Positions 1-8,415 of a DNA stretch of 64,000 nt are shown piece by piece. The translations under genes were made by a program, and so were the position numbers. Numbering within the stretch: the first letter of the stretch is position 1; each line of letters begins with the position of its first letter. Under the pieces are notes generated by a model. It searched no databases. It worked only from the letters and a program-made list of their open reading frames with translations, and was not told the DNA's origin. Source of the DNA: CALSMU01 sp965230225 (GTDB taxonomy: Bacteria; Bacteroidota; Bacteroidia; Flavobacteriales_D; Parvicellaceae); NCBI GenBank assembly GCA_965230225.1, contig CBDDKM010000010.1, positions 310,001 through 374,000 on the forward strand. The letters are read 5' to 3'.

Positions 1-1279
1 TATCATCATAATAATTATACCTCAACGCAATTCCGGTTAACATTTTATTTCTTGTCCCGGCATTCTTGTGCCAAACCAACTGTCCATATCCAATTTGCTG
101 GGTGGCATTGTAAGACATATCCCCGTAATATGAATCCTGCTTATGATAACTATATGACCCACTGGCTATGATTTTTTCTTTGGTAGGTAACTGGTAGTTT
201 CCAATTACTTCTACTCGATCGGTATAAATGGACTCCCCATAAATACTGTCTCCTCCTCTAAACTCAGGTGTCCACTGCATTTCTCCACCCCAACGATCTT
301 CGTGCAAATAACGAGTCATTAATGTGGCAACTTTATTGTCTTTTCTATTGAATTGAAGTTTATTAAACAACGAAACACGATCTTTTATGGTAAGGTCTGT
401 AAAGTTGTCTCCATTGTTATCTATTGGGTTGGTGTAGTTGTGATAATCCACTCCAAATATTCCACTTACCTTCTTATTCTCTGCATACTTCACCATCATA
501 TCCGTCTGAAGCTCTTGCCAACTGGTAAGTGATACATCTACCGATAAGTCCGGTGCCTGATCTACACTTTTAGTAATTACATTGATTAATCCGGCTACCG
601 CTTCTGAACCGTACAGTGTAGATGCAGGTCCTTTTACCACTTCCACTCTTTCCAGTAAACTACTAGGAATTCCCTGTAATCCATAAACTGTAGCCAATCC
701 ACCTACCATGGGCATCCCATCTATGGTTACCATGGTATATGGTCCTTCCATTCCATTAATATGAATATCTCCGGTATTACATACAGCACAGTTTAGCTGA
801 GGTCTAACTCCATTGATGTTTTGAGTAGCTTCCAACAGCCCTGCTACCGGTACTTTATTTAAATAAGAAGCAGAATAAACTTCTATCGGAATAGGACTTT
901 CTCTTTTCGCCACTTCATCTAAGGTTCCACTCACCACTACCGTATTCAAGATATCTTCCGACTCCGTTATAGAAAGCACCACCGTTGTATCCGATTTTAC
1001 CTCTAATCTGATCACCTTTTGCTCAAACCCCATTGCCGAAACTCTTAGGTTCAATTTACCTGCAGGGAGCGATACTTTGAATTTTCCATCCACATCAGCC
1101 GATGTGCCTTTCTTCTCCGATAAGGCATAAATGTTTGCAAAAGGAATGGTATTTCCCTCTATCGATTTCACCTCTCCGGTAATCTCTACATTTTGTGCCG
1201 TTGTAGCCACAACACTCATCATTCCTAAGGAAAGAAGTGCTATTTTCTTACTAATTCTAAAGTCTTTAAGTGTGTTCAT
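1..1279 (-). CDS. TonB-dependent receptor, partial (metal-type)
   Basis: Outer-membrane receptor that would import a metal or metal complex using TonB energy. The coding sequence starts at the ATG at 1279-1277 and runs out of the window, so the C-terminal part of the barrel is missing; about 426 residues are visible. A signal peptide ends near TTAQNV. A carboxypeptidase-regulatory-like (CNA-B-like) domain follows at about residues 25-105, then the plug with VVKGPASTLYGSEAVAG and GLINVITK. The plug carries a CxxC segment, NCAVCNTGDIHINGMEG, which I associate with copper/iron-type receptors of Bacteroidota. It is divergent from a DtxR-family regulator, ZIP transporter and FeoA, which supports a metal substrate. 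The exact metal is not determinable. Likely repressed by the neighbouring regulator (see the box at 1323-1338). Confidence 0.9.
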   Translation of the reverse strand, partial: MNTLKDFRISKKIALLSLGMMSVVATTAQNVEITGEVKSIEGNTIPFANIYALSEKKGTSADVDGKFKVSLPAGKLNLRVSAMGFEQKVIRLEVKSDTTVVLSITESEDILNTVVVSGTLDEVAKRESPIPIEVYSASYLNKVPVAGLLEATQNINGVRPQLNCAVCNTGDIHINGMEGPYTMVTIDGMPMVGGLATVYGLQGIPSSLLERVEVVKGPASTLYGSEAVAGLINVITKSVDQAPDLSVDVSLTSWQELQTDMMVKYAENKKVSGIFGVDYHNYTNPIDNNGDNFTDLTIKDRVSLFNKLQFNRKDNKVATLMTRYLHEDRWGGEMQWTPEFRGGDSIYGESIYTDRVEVIGNYQLPTKEKIIASGSYSYHKQDSYYGDMSYNATQQIGYGQLVWHKNAGTRNKMLTGIALRYNYYDD

Positions 1280-1306
1280 CACTAGTTTTCGAACTAATTA
1301 TTTATG

Positions 1307-1314
1307 CAAAACTA
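1307..1314 (-). promoter_or_regulatory. Predicted -7 element for the TonB receptor gene
   Basis: The minus strand reads TAGTTTTG, matching the Bacteroidota -7 consensus TAnnTTTG, 28 bases upstream of the receptor start codon. The DtxR-like box at 1323-1338 lies directly upstream, where the -33 region of this promoter would be. Confidence 0.5.
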
Positions 1315-1322
1315 CATTAATT

Positions 1323-1338
1323 TTTAGACTAACCTAAA
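1323..1338. promoter_or_regulatory. DtxR/MntR-like operator
   Basis: TTTAGACTAACCTAAA is an imperfect palindrome with 6 of 8 pairs symmetric. Its right part, CTAACCTAA, equals the right half of the classical DtxR box (TTAGGTTAG..CTAACCTAA). It lies in the divergent region between the TonB receptor and the DtxR-family gene and covers the expected -33 position of the receptor promoter. Binding by the adjacent regulator is an inference. Confidence 0.6.
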
Positions 1339-1369
1339 TTTAATTTTAAAAACGAATAAATAAAACTTT

Positions 1370-1377
1370 TATCTTTG
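1370..1377 (+). promoter_or_regulatory. Predicted -7 element for the DtxR-family gene
   Basis: TATCTTTG matches TAnnTTTG and lies 19 bases before the ATG at 1397, so the transcript would have a very short leader. The regulator box at 1323-1338 is about 30-45 bases upstream. Confidence 0.5.
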
Positions 1378-1396
1378 CTGAAAGATTTAATTAAGA

Positions 1397-2056
1397 ATGA
1401 GAACAACTTCTGAAGAAGACTACCTAAGAGCAATCTATGATTTGTGGAAAGATAATGGTGATTCTATTTCCACTACAGACATTGCCAATTTTCTAAACAT
1501 GAAGGCTTCCAGTGTTACCGATATGATTCAAAAACTATCGGAAAAAGGATTGGTTGACTACATTAAGTACAAGGGAGTAAAACTAACTTCAGAAGGTAAA
1601 TCCATTGCCATTGGAATCATTAGAAAACACCGATTGTGGGAAACTTTTTTGGTGAACAAATTAAATTTTAAGTGGGATGAAGTTCACGAACTGGCTCACG
1701 AATTGGAACACATCCAATCGGATGTTTTAATTGATCGTTTGGACGACTTTTTAGGTAATCCAAAATTTGATCCTCATGGAGATCCTATTCCAGATCGATT
1801 CGGAAACATTAACGACAACAGAATGTCTCAGCCATTGGTGGAACTTGAAGCCGGACAGTGTGGGATCATAGTAGGGGTAAATGATACTTCTTCTGCTCTG
1901 TTAAAATACCTCGATAAGGAAGGGATGATTTTAGGAACTACACTAGAAGTAATGGAAGTTCTTGAGTTTGACAACAGTAGAAAAATTAAATACGAAAAAG
2001 GAGAAAAAAACATCTCCGAACTAGTGGCTAAAAATGTCATGGTACAAATTCAATAA
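1397..2056 (+). CDS. DtxR/MntR-family metal-dependent transcriptional regulator
   Basis: Cytoplasmic repressor that senses iron or manganese and controls metal uptake genes. The 219 residues show the family layout. A winged helix (about 1-65) begins TSEEDYLRAIYDLW. A metal-binding and dimerisation domain (about 66-140) contains RKHRLWETFL, ELAHELEHIQSD and GNPKFDPHGDPIP, with the conserved His and Glu ligands. A C-terminal SH3-like/FeoA-type domain (about 145-219) starts near VELEAGQCG. It precedes a ZIP transporter by 2 bases, so the two are co-transcribed, and it is divergent from a TonB receptor. A DtxR-like box in the shared promoter region suggests control of the receptor and perhaps of itself. 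Iron versus manganese specificity cannot be decided from sequence alone. Confidence 0.93.
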   Translation: MRTTSEEDYLRAIYDLWKDNGDSISTTDIANFLNMKASSVTDMIQKLSEKGLVDYIKYKGVKLTSEGKSIAIGIIRKHRLWETFLVNKLNFKWDEVHELAHELEHIQSDVLIDRLDDFLGNPKFDPHGDPIPDRFGNINDNRMSQPLVELEAGQCGIIVGVNDTSSALLKYLDKEGMILGTTLEVMEVLEFDNSRKIKYEKGEKNISELVAKNVMVQIQ

Positions 2057-2058
2057 TT

Positions 2059-2883
2059 ATGTGGGATAACATTGTAGACTTTTTTCTGGGAATCAATCCA
2101 ATTTTAGCTGCATTAATAGCTACCACATTTACGTGGATGGTAACGGCAGCTGGAGCAGGGTTGGTCTTCTTTTTCAAAAGCCTTAACAGAGCTGCACTGG
2201 ATGGAATGCTGGGGTTTACCGGAGGGGTAATGGTAGCTGCAAGCTGCTTTGGGTTACTTGGACCAGCCATTGAAGATTCACCGGGAGTAGGATTTGCTAA
2301 AGTAATGCCGGCAGCCATTGGTTTCTTGCTAGGAGCTTTGTTTTTATTTGCCCTGGACAAAGTCATGCCTCACCTTCACATCAACTTTAAGGAAACAGAA
2401 GCGGAAGGTGTAAAAACACAATGGCACAGAACCACTCTACTCGTTTTAGCCATAACTCTACACAACATACCTGAGGGACTTGCTGTAGGAGTTGTATTTG
2501 GGGCTGCCTATGGAGATGTAGAAATGATTACTACTGCCATTATTCTGGCTTTGGGTATTGCTATACAAAATTTCCCGGAAGGATTTGCTGTGGCCATGCC
2601 ACTTAGAAGAGAAGGCGTATCCAGAAGAAAGAGTTTTTGGTACGGTCAATTATCTGCTATTGTAGAGCCTATATTTGGTGTAATTGGAGCTGCTGCAGTA
2701 ATCTACTTCCAGCCTATTCTGCCTTATGCGTTAGCGTTTGCTGCTGGAGCTATGATATACGTGGTTGTTGAGGAGGTTATTCCTGAAACACAAAGAGATA
2801 AGTACACAGATATTGCTACCCTCGGGTTTATGGTAGGGTTTATTTTAATGATGAGTCTTGATGTAGGACTGGCTCCGGCATAA
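2059..2883 (+). CDS. ZIP-family metal transporter (GufA-like)
   Basis: Inner-membrane transporter for divalent metals such as zinc, iron or manganese. The 274 residues form about eight hydrophobic segments. The fourth helix has HNIPEGLAVG (residues 135-144) and the fifth QNFPEGFAVA (170-179), the paired metal-site motifs of the GufA branch. IVEPIFG (201-207) and VEEVIPE (237-243) are further family motifs. A His-containing cytoplasmic loop includes MPHLHINF. Its start is 2 bases after the stop of the DtxR-family gene, so both form one operon. The last 44 bases overlap the end of the FeoA gene on the other strand. Substrate not decided. Confidence 0.92.
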   Translation: MWDNIVDFFLGINPILAALIATTFTWMVTAAGAGLVFFFKSLNRAALDGMLGFTGGVMVAASCFGLLGPAIEDSPGVGFAKVMPAAIGFLLGALFLFALDKVMPHLHINFKETEAEGVKTQWHRTTLLVLAITLHNIPEGLAVGVVFGAAYGDVEMITTAIILALGIAIQNFPEGFAVAMPLRREGVSRRKSFWYGQLSAIVEPIFGVIGAAAVIYFQPILPYALAFAAGAMIYVVVEEVIPETQRDKYTDIATLGFMVGFILMMSLDVGLAPA

Positions 2884-3100
2884 CCAGAATTTTCTCAGCA
2901 TCAGCAAGCCTTAAGCTTAAAATGTAATCAGCCACTTTAATCGCAATTGGGTCTCCAAATGGCGACACCGATGAAATTCTAACTTCCTCTCCAGGAATAC
3001 ACCCCATTTCCATTAGCTTTAAGGACAACTTACCGTCCTCGATCTTGCTAATCACTCCTCCGTGACCTTTAAGAAAACTAGATAATGGTTTTAAACTCAT
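2840..3100 (-). CDS. feoA: FeoA-domain protein (stand-alone)
   Basis: Small SH3-like protein of the FeoA family, 86 residues. FeoA normally assists the ferrous iron permease FeoB at the inner face of the membrane. The motif LMEMGCIPGEEVRISSVSPF followed by GDPIAIKVADYILSLR is typical (usual form: MG..PG..v......GdP....v.g..l.LR). The coding sequence ends antisense inside the ZIP gene (44-base overlap, convergent). No feoB is adjacent: upstream on the same strand is a response regulator. It may act with the nearby ZIP protein, with a feoB elsewhere, or as a metal-regulated adaptor. The family call is good; the role is uncertain. Confidence 0.85.
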   Translation of the reverse strand: MSLKPLSSFLKGHGGVISKIEDGKLSLKLMEMGCIPGEEVRISSVSPFGDPIAIKVADYILSLRLADAEKILVMPEPVLHQDSSLK

Positions 3101-3153
3101 AATACAAATGTACTTGGATTACTACGGCAAATCAATACCTTAAAAACGGTATT

Positions 3154-3846
3154 CTATGGTTTACCGTTGGTGTTAGGAGAAAAAACAAACTTATTAGGAC
3201 TCACCAAATTACTCTTTGCAGCGTACATTACGATTCCTGCTGTATTGTTAACACCAAGCTTCTTCATGATGTTTTTTCGATGAGTATTTACCGTATGGTT
3301 ACTGATGTACAGTACAACAGAGATTTGAGCATTGGTATACCCTTCTGCAATCAATCGAATAATTTCCAACTCTCTATCAGAAAGCACAATGGTTTCGATG
3401 GTGGCAGCAGATTCTTCTACGGCATCCAGATCGATTCCTTCGGCTCTAATCATATCCACCAGCTCAGCACAAAAGAACTTTTCGTTTTTAGCGGTAGATT
3501 CCACACTATCTACAATTTCGCGAACGGAACAATCTTTTTTAACATGGCTAAACACCCCTGCTTTAAGAGCATTTACAACCGTCTGACCGGAGTTATAAGG
3601 GGTTATCCCAATAAACTTAGACGGTACACCCTCCAATAGTGCTTTAATTACCACATCGATGGTAAAATCCTTCGACGAGTAATCAATCAAAACCATATCC
3701 GACGGCGATGTTTGGAGTAAATCCATCAACTCCTTTGCACTTTCCGCTTCTCCCACCAGGTTTACATCTTCTTTTCCTTCAAAAATGTTTCGAAGTCCAA
3801 TCCGGGACAACTCCTTACTATCTGCTATGATTAATGATTTGGCCAA
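3154..3846 (-). CDS. NarL/FixJ-type response regulator
   Basis: Cytoplasmic two-component transcription factor, 230 residues. The receiver domain (about 1-120) has the acidic residue D9, the phospho-acceptor D55 in VLIDYSS, T82 and K104, so it looks phosphorylatable. The C-terminal LuxR-type helix-turn-helix (about 152-215) reads LSDRELEIIRLIAEGYTNAQ and then ISNHTVNTHRKNIMKKLGV. No histidine kinase is adjacent, so it is an orphan regulator here. Start: the ATG at 3846 gives a normal receiver N terminus. 53 bases separate it from feoA downstream on the same strand, so read-through into feoA is possible. Confidence 0.92.
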   Translation of the reverse strand: MAKSLIIADSKELSRIGLRNIFEGKEDVNLVGEAESAKELMDLLQTSPSDMVLIDYSSKDFTIDVVIKALLEGVPSKFIGITPYNSGQTVVNALKAGVFSHVKKDCSVREIVDSVESTAKNEKFFCAELVDMIRAEGIDLDAVEESAATIETIVLSDRELEIIRLIAEGYTNAQISVVLYISNHTVNTHRKNIMKKLGVNNTAGIVMYAAKSNLVSPNKFVFSPNTNGKP

Positions 3847-4018
3847 CTATTTAGAATGATTATAGATAATCACAAATATAAAGGAATATAAGTGTTCCCA
3901 AAGAGTTTCCCTGGCTAAATAATTAACAAAAGACAAAATACCCTTTTTGTGGTATTGGACCGATGCAACCCTTTTTCAAATGGTGGCATCATACCAACAA
4001 ACCTCAAACTAAACCGAA

Positions 4019-4699
4019 ATGAAAAAATTATACACCCTAATGGCACTAATGTTACTTGCTGGTACTGGGCAAGTTAGCGCACAATTCAATAATATTCTTG
4101 GATTAACTGTTTCACCCGCTAATCCAACAACTAACGACACCATAACCATATACGCTGATTTAAGTTTTCCTTCGTCAGGATGTGATTTGGACCAGGCCAC
4201 CATTTACCAAAACGGAAATGATTTTATGGCGACTAGTCATCATTGCGTGGGAATGGCACTAGCCATTTGCAATATCCAGGACACCTTTAAGATTAATCCT
4301 CTTTCGGCAGGAACTTATAACTTCCTACTTACCTTAACCAGTGGTTCCGGCCCTATGCCTTGTACTCCGGGAATTGTACCAGATGATGCCGACACCTTAA
4401 CCTTTGAAGTAGTACAATTTAATGGAATTCCTTCCAATGAACTGGAAAACCACATTAACCTTTATCCTAACCCCGCATCTGATCAATTTAGAATTGAGTT
4501 TTCGAATGCTTTAACAGCAGAAAAACAAAAAACAGTTCAACTATTCTCTAACGACGGAAGATTGATCAAAACCTACTTTCCACAAGAAGGACAACAGTTT
4601 ATTGAAGTAGATGAAAACCTCAGCAATGGTTTGTACTTTGTTCAGATTGCTTTAAGCAATGAAAATAGAAGCACAAAGAAATTGATGATCAATAAATAA
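4019..4699 (+). CDS. Small secreted protein with T9SS type A sorting domain
   Basis: Predicted cell-surface or secreted protein, 226 residues, of unknown function. A signal peptide (about 1-21, ending VSAQ) is followed by a beta-rich region with an Ig-like look (about 28-135) containing six cysteines that could form disulphides. The C-terminal domain (about 145-226) is the T9SS type A tail: NLYPNPASDQFRIEF, FSNDGRLIKT, NGLYFVQIAL and a final KKLMINK. Such proteins pass the inner membrane by Sec and the outer membrane by the type IX system. Its stop codon abuts the stop of the convergent MORN protein gene with no bases between. Confidence 0.85.
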   Translation: MKKLYTLMALMLLAGTGQVSAQFNNILGLTVSPANPTTNDTITIYADLSFPSSGCDLDQATIYQNGNDFMATSHHCVGMALAICNIQDTFKINPLSAGTYNFLLTLTSGSGPMPCTPGIVPDDADTLTFEVVQFNGIPSNELENHINLYPNPASDQFRIEFSNALTAEKQKTVQLFSNDGRLIKTYFPQEGQQFIEVDENLSNGLYFVQIALSNENRSTKKLMINK

Positions 4700-7600
4700 T
4701 CATTGTCGGTAGATAAAGTACAACACTTTCTGGCCGTCCAATTTCCCCTCTTTCACTTTGGTAAATCTGCTGGTCGCCTCTTTTATGACTTGTTCATTTT
4801 GAGATTTAGACTGGTCCATTAGTATAGCTCCGGTAATTAAATCCCCTCTTAAAAACACTTTTCTAAATTTTAAATTAAGGGGTTTGTTGCCGGAGTATAG
4901 TTTTCCTTTTGCTTCGGGCACAAAAATTCCCTGATCCACTTTCGGCATCAACTCATTTTCCTGATTTACGTATTTGCTATCGTTTCTATTCACCAGCACT
5001 TTTGCGTCGTCAAATGAAATGGTCGTTTTGGTATTACCGATGACTGCTTCAGTAAAACAAAAGCTATGTGCTCCTGATATCATCACCCCATCATCTGTGG
5101 TATACTCCATCGAACTAATCCCAAAAAGTAATCTGGCAGGAATCTCCTTTTTCTGATGCAACATTGGTTTCTTCTCTCCATCATCCCACTGCTTAAGCAG
5201 TGAAACCGGAAAATCCGTTGCTAATTGTTTTACCCCTGTATCTACTCTCCATTCTTTCTTCATGTACCTGTCTAACTGATCCAGCGTCATACTTCCCATT
5301 GCACTCGAAAAAATAGCATTCAGGTTTTGCTCTACCACATATCTTTTATCCGATCCCTTGGCCACCTTCCCCTGATTAAAGAATTGCTTAATGACAAATT
5401 GGTCCAGCTCCTCTTCTTTTCCTTCAAACGACTTTATTAACTCTTCTCTATCTGCTACTCCAACCATTTTCAAAGAAGCCAAACCATGCTTATGCATCAT
5501 GGAAATCAATGTATCCAGAGGCTCTCCATCGTATAAATAGGCAACCCCTTCAATGAGGTAATCAATCATTTCCTCGTTATTGGGAGAAGCAATGGCACAC
5601 GCCACCTGGTAATAAGATGAAGCTTTGTGATCAAAACGCTCTTCTTCGAATCCATAGATGTAATTCTTAATGGGGTGCTGACTGCTTATATTTAAATAAG
5701 TATCGCTGTACTGATTCCCTTTTAAACAAGGGTTTAGTACCCATTTCACGCCAGGTAGCCCTTTTAATTCCAGCGAAAGTGAGTCGAATGCAATAACATC
5801 CATAGCCATCCACCTGGCGTTTCCTCTACTACTGTTGCTAAACTGGTAATTTCTGTAAAACAAATGATCGTAAATCTTTGGATCTGGTATAAAATGCTCA
5901 GACACCGCCTTTTTTACTTCCATATATGTGGCCAAATCGTTAACCATTGGGAAAAACCCAATTTTACCTGTATTGTTATAGTTAGACTCACATTGGCACT
6001 CCAAGTCCAACGGTTCTACGAGTAAGTCTCCATAGTCGTAGTATTTTCTTTCTATTACAGTTCCATCAACACCAATGCGTTGCCACTCGCCATGTTGTTT
6101 CCCATAAGCATACTGCCCTTTCCACTCCACCTTCTCATCAGCATTATAGGTAACTGACTTCCCATGTCGTTCGCCTTTACTATAGTCGAATTCCGCTACT
6201 TTTTTTCTGGTTTTATAGTTGTATGCGACGTTCAATCCTTCTTTTACTCCATCTTTATAGGTTACATAACTATATACCGTTCCATCGCTGTTATAAGTCA
6301 TGTAAACTCCATTAATCTTATTGTTTTTGTAGGTTAACTCATAACGCAAATGCTCACTTGCGGGGTGCCACTCTTTCCAGTCTCCCTCTTTTTTACCATT
6401 TTCATAATACTCTTCTTTTACCTTTCTTCCCTCGTGATCCCAGTACCTGGTCCAACCGTGTCGAACATCATTACTAAAACTCGATTCTTCAATCAGTTTC
6501 CCGTCTAACGACCAAACTTTGCATACACCATTTAATCGACCGTGATTGTACTGTGCTTCTACCCATTTTTGATTGTTGGGATAATAGGTAGTCCACAAAC
6601 CATGTTTAAGTCCATTTACATCGTTTCCATACTCTCCATTGATAATGGTTTTAGGATCTTCTAAAAAAGCTAAAGGCATTTTTGATGGATCTTGCTTAGC
6701 TTTATTTACCGTATAATAGACCGTTTTCACATCCCTGCTCCACCTTACACTCGCCGTAGTTCCATTTCCCCAGTCGTAACTCATGTGGGTGGGTACTCCT
6801 TGCTGATCATATCCAGCAGAGAAAGTATTTCCATTGTTGTGCTGGTGACAGCCAATAGAAGAAAGTGTACCGTCCTGATGATAACTTCTGTACACTCCAA
6901 AACCATAATACTTTTCTGACTTCAGGTTTCCATTTTCGTAATACTCAATGATTCTACCATTGGCATATCCATCTCTGTAATCGGCTATCTTTTTTAATTT
7001 ATCCTTTCCGTACCACTCTACTCCTACTCCTTCTTTTTTTCCTTTTACATAATTCACTTCAGAAGTTAAATCTCCTGTTTGGTAGTGGTATTCCCTAGTC
7101 ATTCCATGGGGTACTTTTTCAAAGAAGTTTTCTTCTTTCTGGAGCATTCCATCCTTGTTCCAATATTTCCACTGACCATCCTTTACTCCCATGTTTACCA
7201 ATCCTACCACTTTCAGCTTTCCATCAGCATACCACTCCTTGTATTCTCCATGAAATATTCCCTTTTCCAGGGTGGCTTCTACGTGTTTATTACCATTAAA
7301 ATGCCAGGCTTCAAACGCCCCCGTTGGTTTTCCTTTATCAAATTCCTGCTTGTACCAGATTTGGCCATTTGCATAATAGTTCTCCCATTTTCCATCTGGA
7401 ACTCCTCCGGTGTATTTTTCCTTGATTAGGTTTTTGGCAAGGCTGTAATCGAACTTTACCTGATCATCTGGCACAGGTTTCATGGCATTGTTCATTCGAA
7501 CTCCATTTTCGTCCCATCTATAATAATAGTTGGTTCCAGTATTATCGAAGAAACCTCTAACCTCTCCTACTTGCCCATTGTCGTGCCAGCGCAAATTATT

Positions 7601-8128
7601 GGATCCAAATTGTACTGTACTCAATTTCCCTTCCTTGTTCCACCAATAGGATGGTAAAGACATAATGATATTATACTTCTTTTCAATTTGGTTTCTATGG
7701 GTAAAGTAATGCAAGCCGCTTCCATCTACATGTCTGGCTATACGATAACCAATTTGTCCTCTGGAGTTATAACTTCCCTTTATTCTGTTTCCTCTGATTT
7801 CTGAATAATGCTCATGCCAACATACTCCTGTTCTGTTATCGTAAGTCTTGACTATTGCCTGCCCAGGTGCTGCCAAATAATCTATTTCAGAACTTAGGTT
7901 TCCCTGTCTTGAATAGTTTTCTTCCCACTCCTTCTTACCGATATTATAAAGAACTTTCTTTGCTAGTTTTCCGTCTTCTCTCCACTCGGTCCATTTGCCG
8001 TCTTTTTCTCCTCTAACCAATACTCCTTCTTCTTTCTTTTGGCCATTTGGGTGTTTATAGACTACTTTTCGTTGTGAATGGGCTACTACTGAGCACAGTA
8101 TCAAGGTGGTGATGAATAGGGTTTTCAT
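4700..8128 (-). CDS. Large exported MORN-repeat (YwqK-like) protein
   Basis: Exported protein of 1142 residues with a signal peptide ending VVAHSQ. Residues about 24-700 are more than a dozen MORN-type repeats of the form DGKW..Y..NG.......Y..G; examples are GGVPDGKWENYYANGQIWYK (241-260) and NGLKHGLWTTYYPNNQKW. Such runs are often named YwqK-family antitoxin, but no toxin partner is visible and the size argues against that role. The C-terminal part (about 705-1142) has no repeats and starts with a Cys pair (ECQCESNYNN); I do not recognise it. MORN arrays make extended beta structures that bind lipids or proteins, so an envelope scaffold is possible. No T9SS tail is evident. Start ATG at 8128. 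Confidence 0.85.
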   Translation of the reverse strand: MKTLFITTLILCSVVAHSQRKVVYKHPNGQKKEEGVLVRGEKDGKWTEWREDGKLAKKVLYNIGKKEWEENYSRQGNLSSEIDYLAAPGQAIVKTYDNRTGVCWHEHYSEIRGNRIKGSYNSRGQIGYRIARHVDGSGLHYFTHRNQIEKKYNIIMSLPSYWWNKEGKLSTVQFGSNNLRWHDNGQVGEVRGFFDNTGTNYYYRWDENGVRMNNAMKPVPDDQVKFDYSLAKNLIKEKYTGGVPDGKWENYYANGQIWYKQEFDKGKPTGAFEAWHFNGNKHVEATLEKGIFHGEYKEWYADGKLKVVGLVNMGVKDGQWKYWNKDGMLQKEENFFEKVPHGMTREYHYQTGDLTSEVNYVKGKKEGVGVEWYGKDKLKKIADYRDGYANGRIIEYYENGNLKSEKYYGFGVYRSYHQDGTLSSIGCHQHNNGNTFSAGYDQQGVPTHMSYDWGNGTTASVRWSRDVKTVYYTVNKAKQDPSKMPLAFLEDPKTIINGEYGNDVNGLKHGLWTTYYPNNQKWVEAQYNHGRLNGVCKVWSLDGKLIEESSFSNDVRHGWTRYWDHEGRKVKEEYYENGKKEGDWKEWHPASEHLRYELTYKNNKINGVYMTYNSDGTVYSYVTYKDGVKEGLNVAYNYKTRKKVAEFDYSKGERHGKSVTYNADEKVEWKGQYAYGKQHGEWQRIGVDGTVIERKYYDYGDLLVEPLDLECQCESNYNNTGKIGFFPMVNDLATYMEVKKAVSEHFIPDPKIYDHLFYRNYQFSNSSRGNARWMAMDVIAFDSLSLELKGLPGVKWVLNPCLKGNQYSDTYLNISSQHPIKNYIYGFEEERFDHKASSYYQVACAIASPNNEEMIDYLIEGVAYLYDGEPLDTLISMMHKHGLASLKMVGVADREELIKSFEGKEEELDQFVIKQFFNQGKVAKGSDKRYVVEQNLNAIFSSAMGSMTLDQLDRYMKKEWRVDTGVKQLATDFPVSLLKQWDDGEKKPMLHQKKEIPARLLFGISSMEYTTDDGVMISGAHSFCFTEAVIGNTKTTISFDDAKVLVNRNDSKYVNQENELMPKVDQGIFVPEAKGKLYSGNKPLNLKFRKVFLRGDLITGAILMDQSKSQNEQVIKEATSRFTKVKEGKLDGQKVLYFIYRQ

Positions 8129-8415
8129 AGAATAATAATTGTCTTAAAAATATCATTTAGAATTGGATTTTCTCTGCGGAATCCATTCGAAATGATCAAT
8201 ACACATGAGTGGCTCATTAGTTCATTTAATTCAAGGTTGAATCTATCAACAAAATATTCTACTTTAATTACTTCAAATCCTTTACTATTATTTCGTTTTC
8301 AGGCTAATGAGCTAACATTATATCATTAATTGCTAATAACTTTTCCAGGTAAATTCTACATTAATAAGTTAATTATCACTATCTTACACCCAACACCAAT
8401 AAAACAACTTACATT

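Noticed and set aside
4700..8128. Toxin-antitoxin YwqK antitoxin
   Set aside because: The name reflects MORN repeats only. The gene is long, exported, and has no toxin neighbour.
8129..8415. Regulatory element in the gap between the MORN gene and the giant T9SS gene
   Set aside because: Only a weak TATCTTAC near 8380 and a short 6-base inverted repeat (TGGATT/AATCCA) are present; nothing strong.
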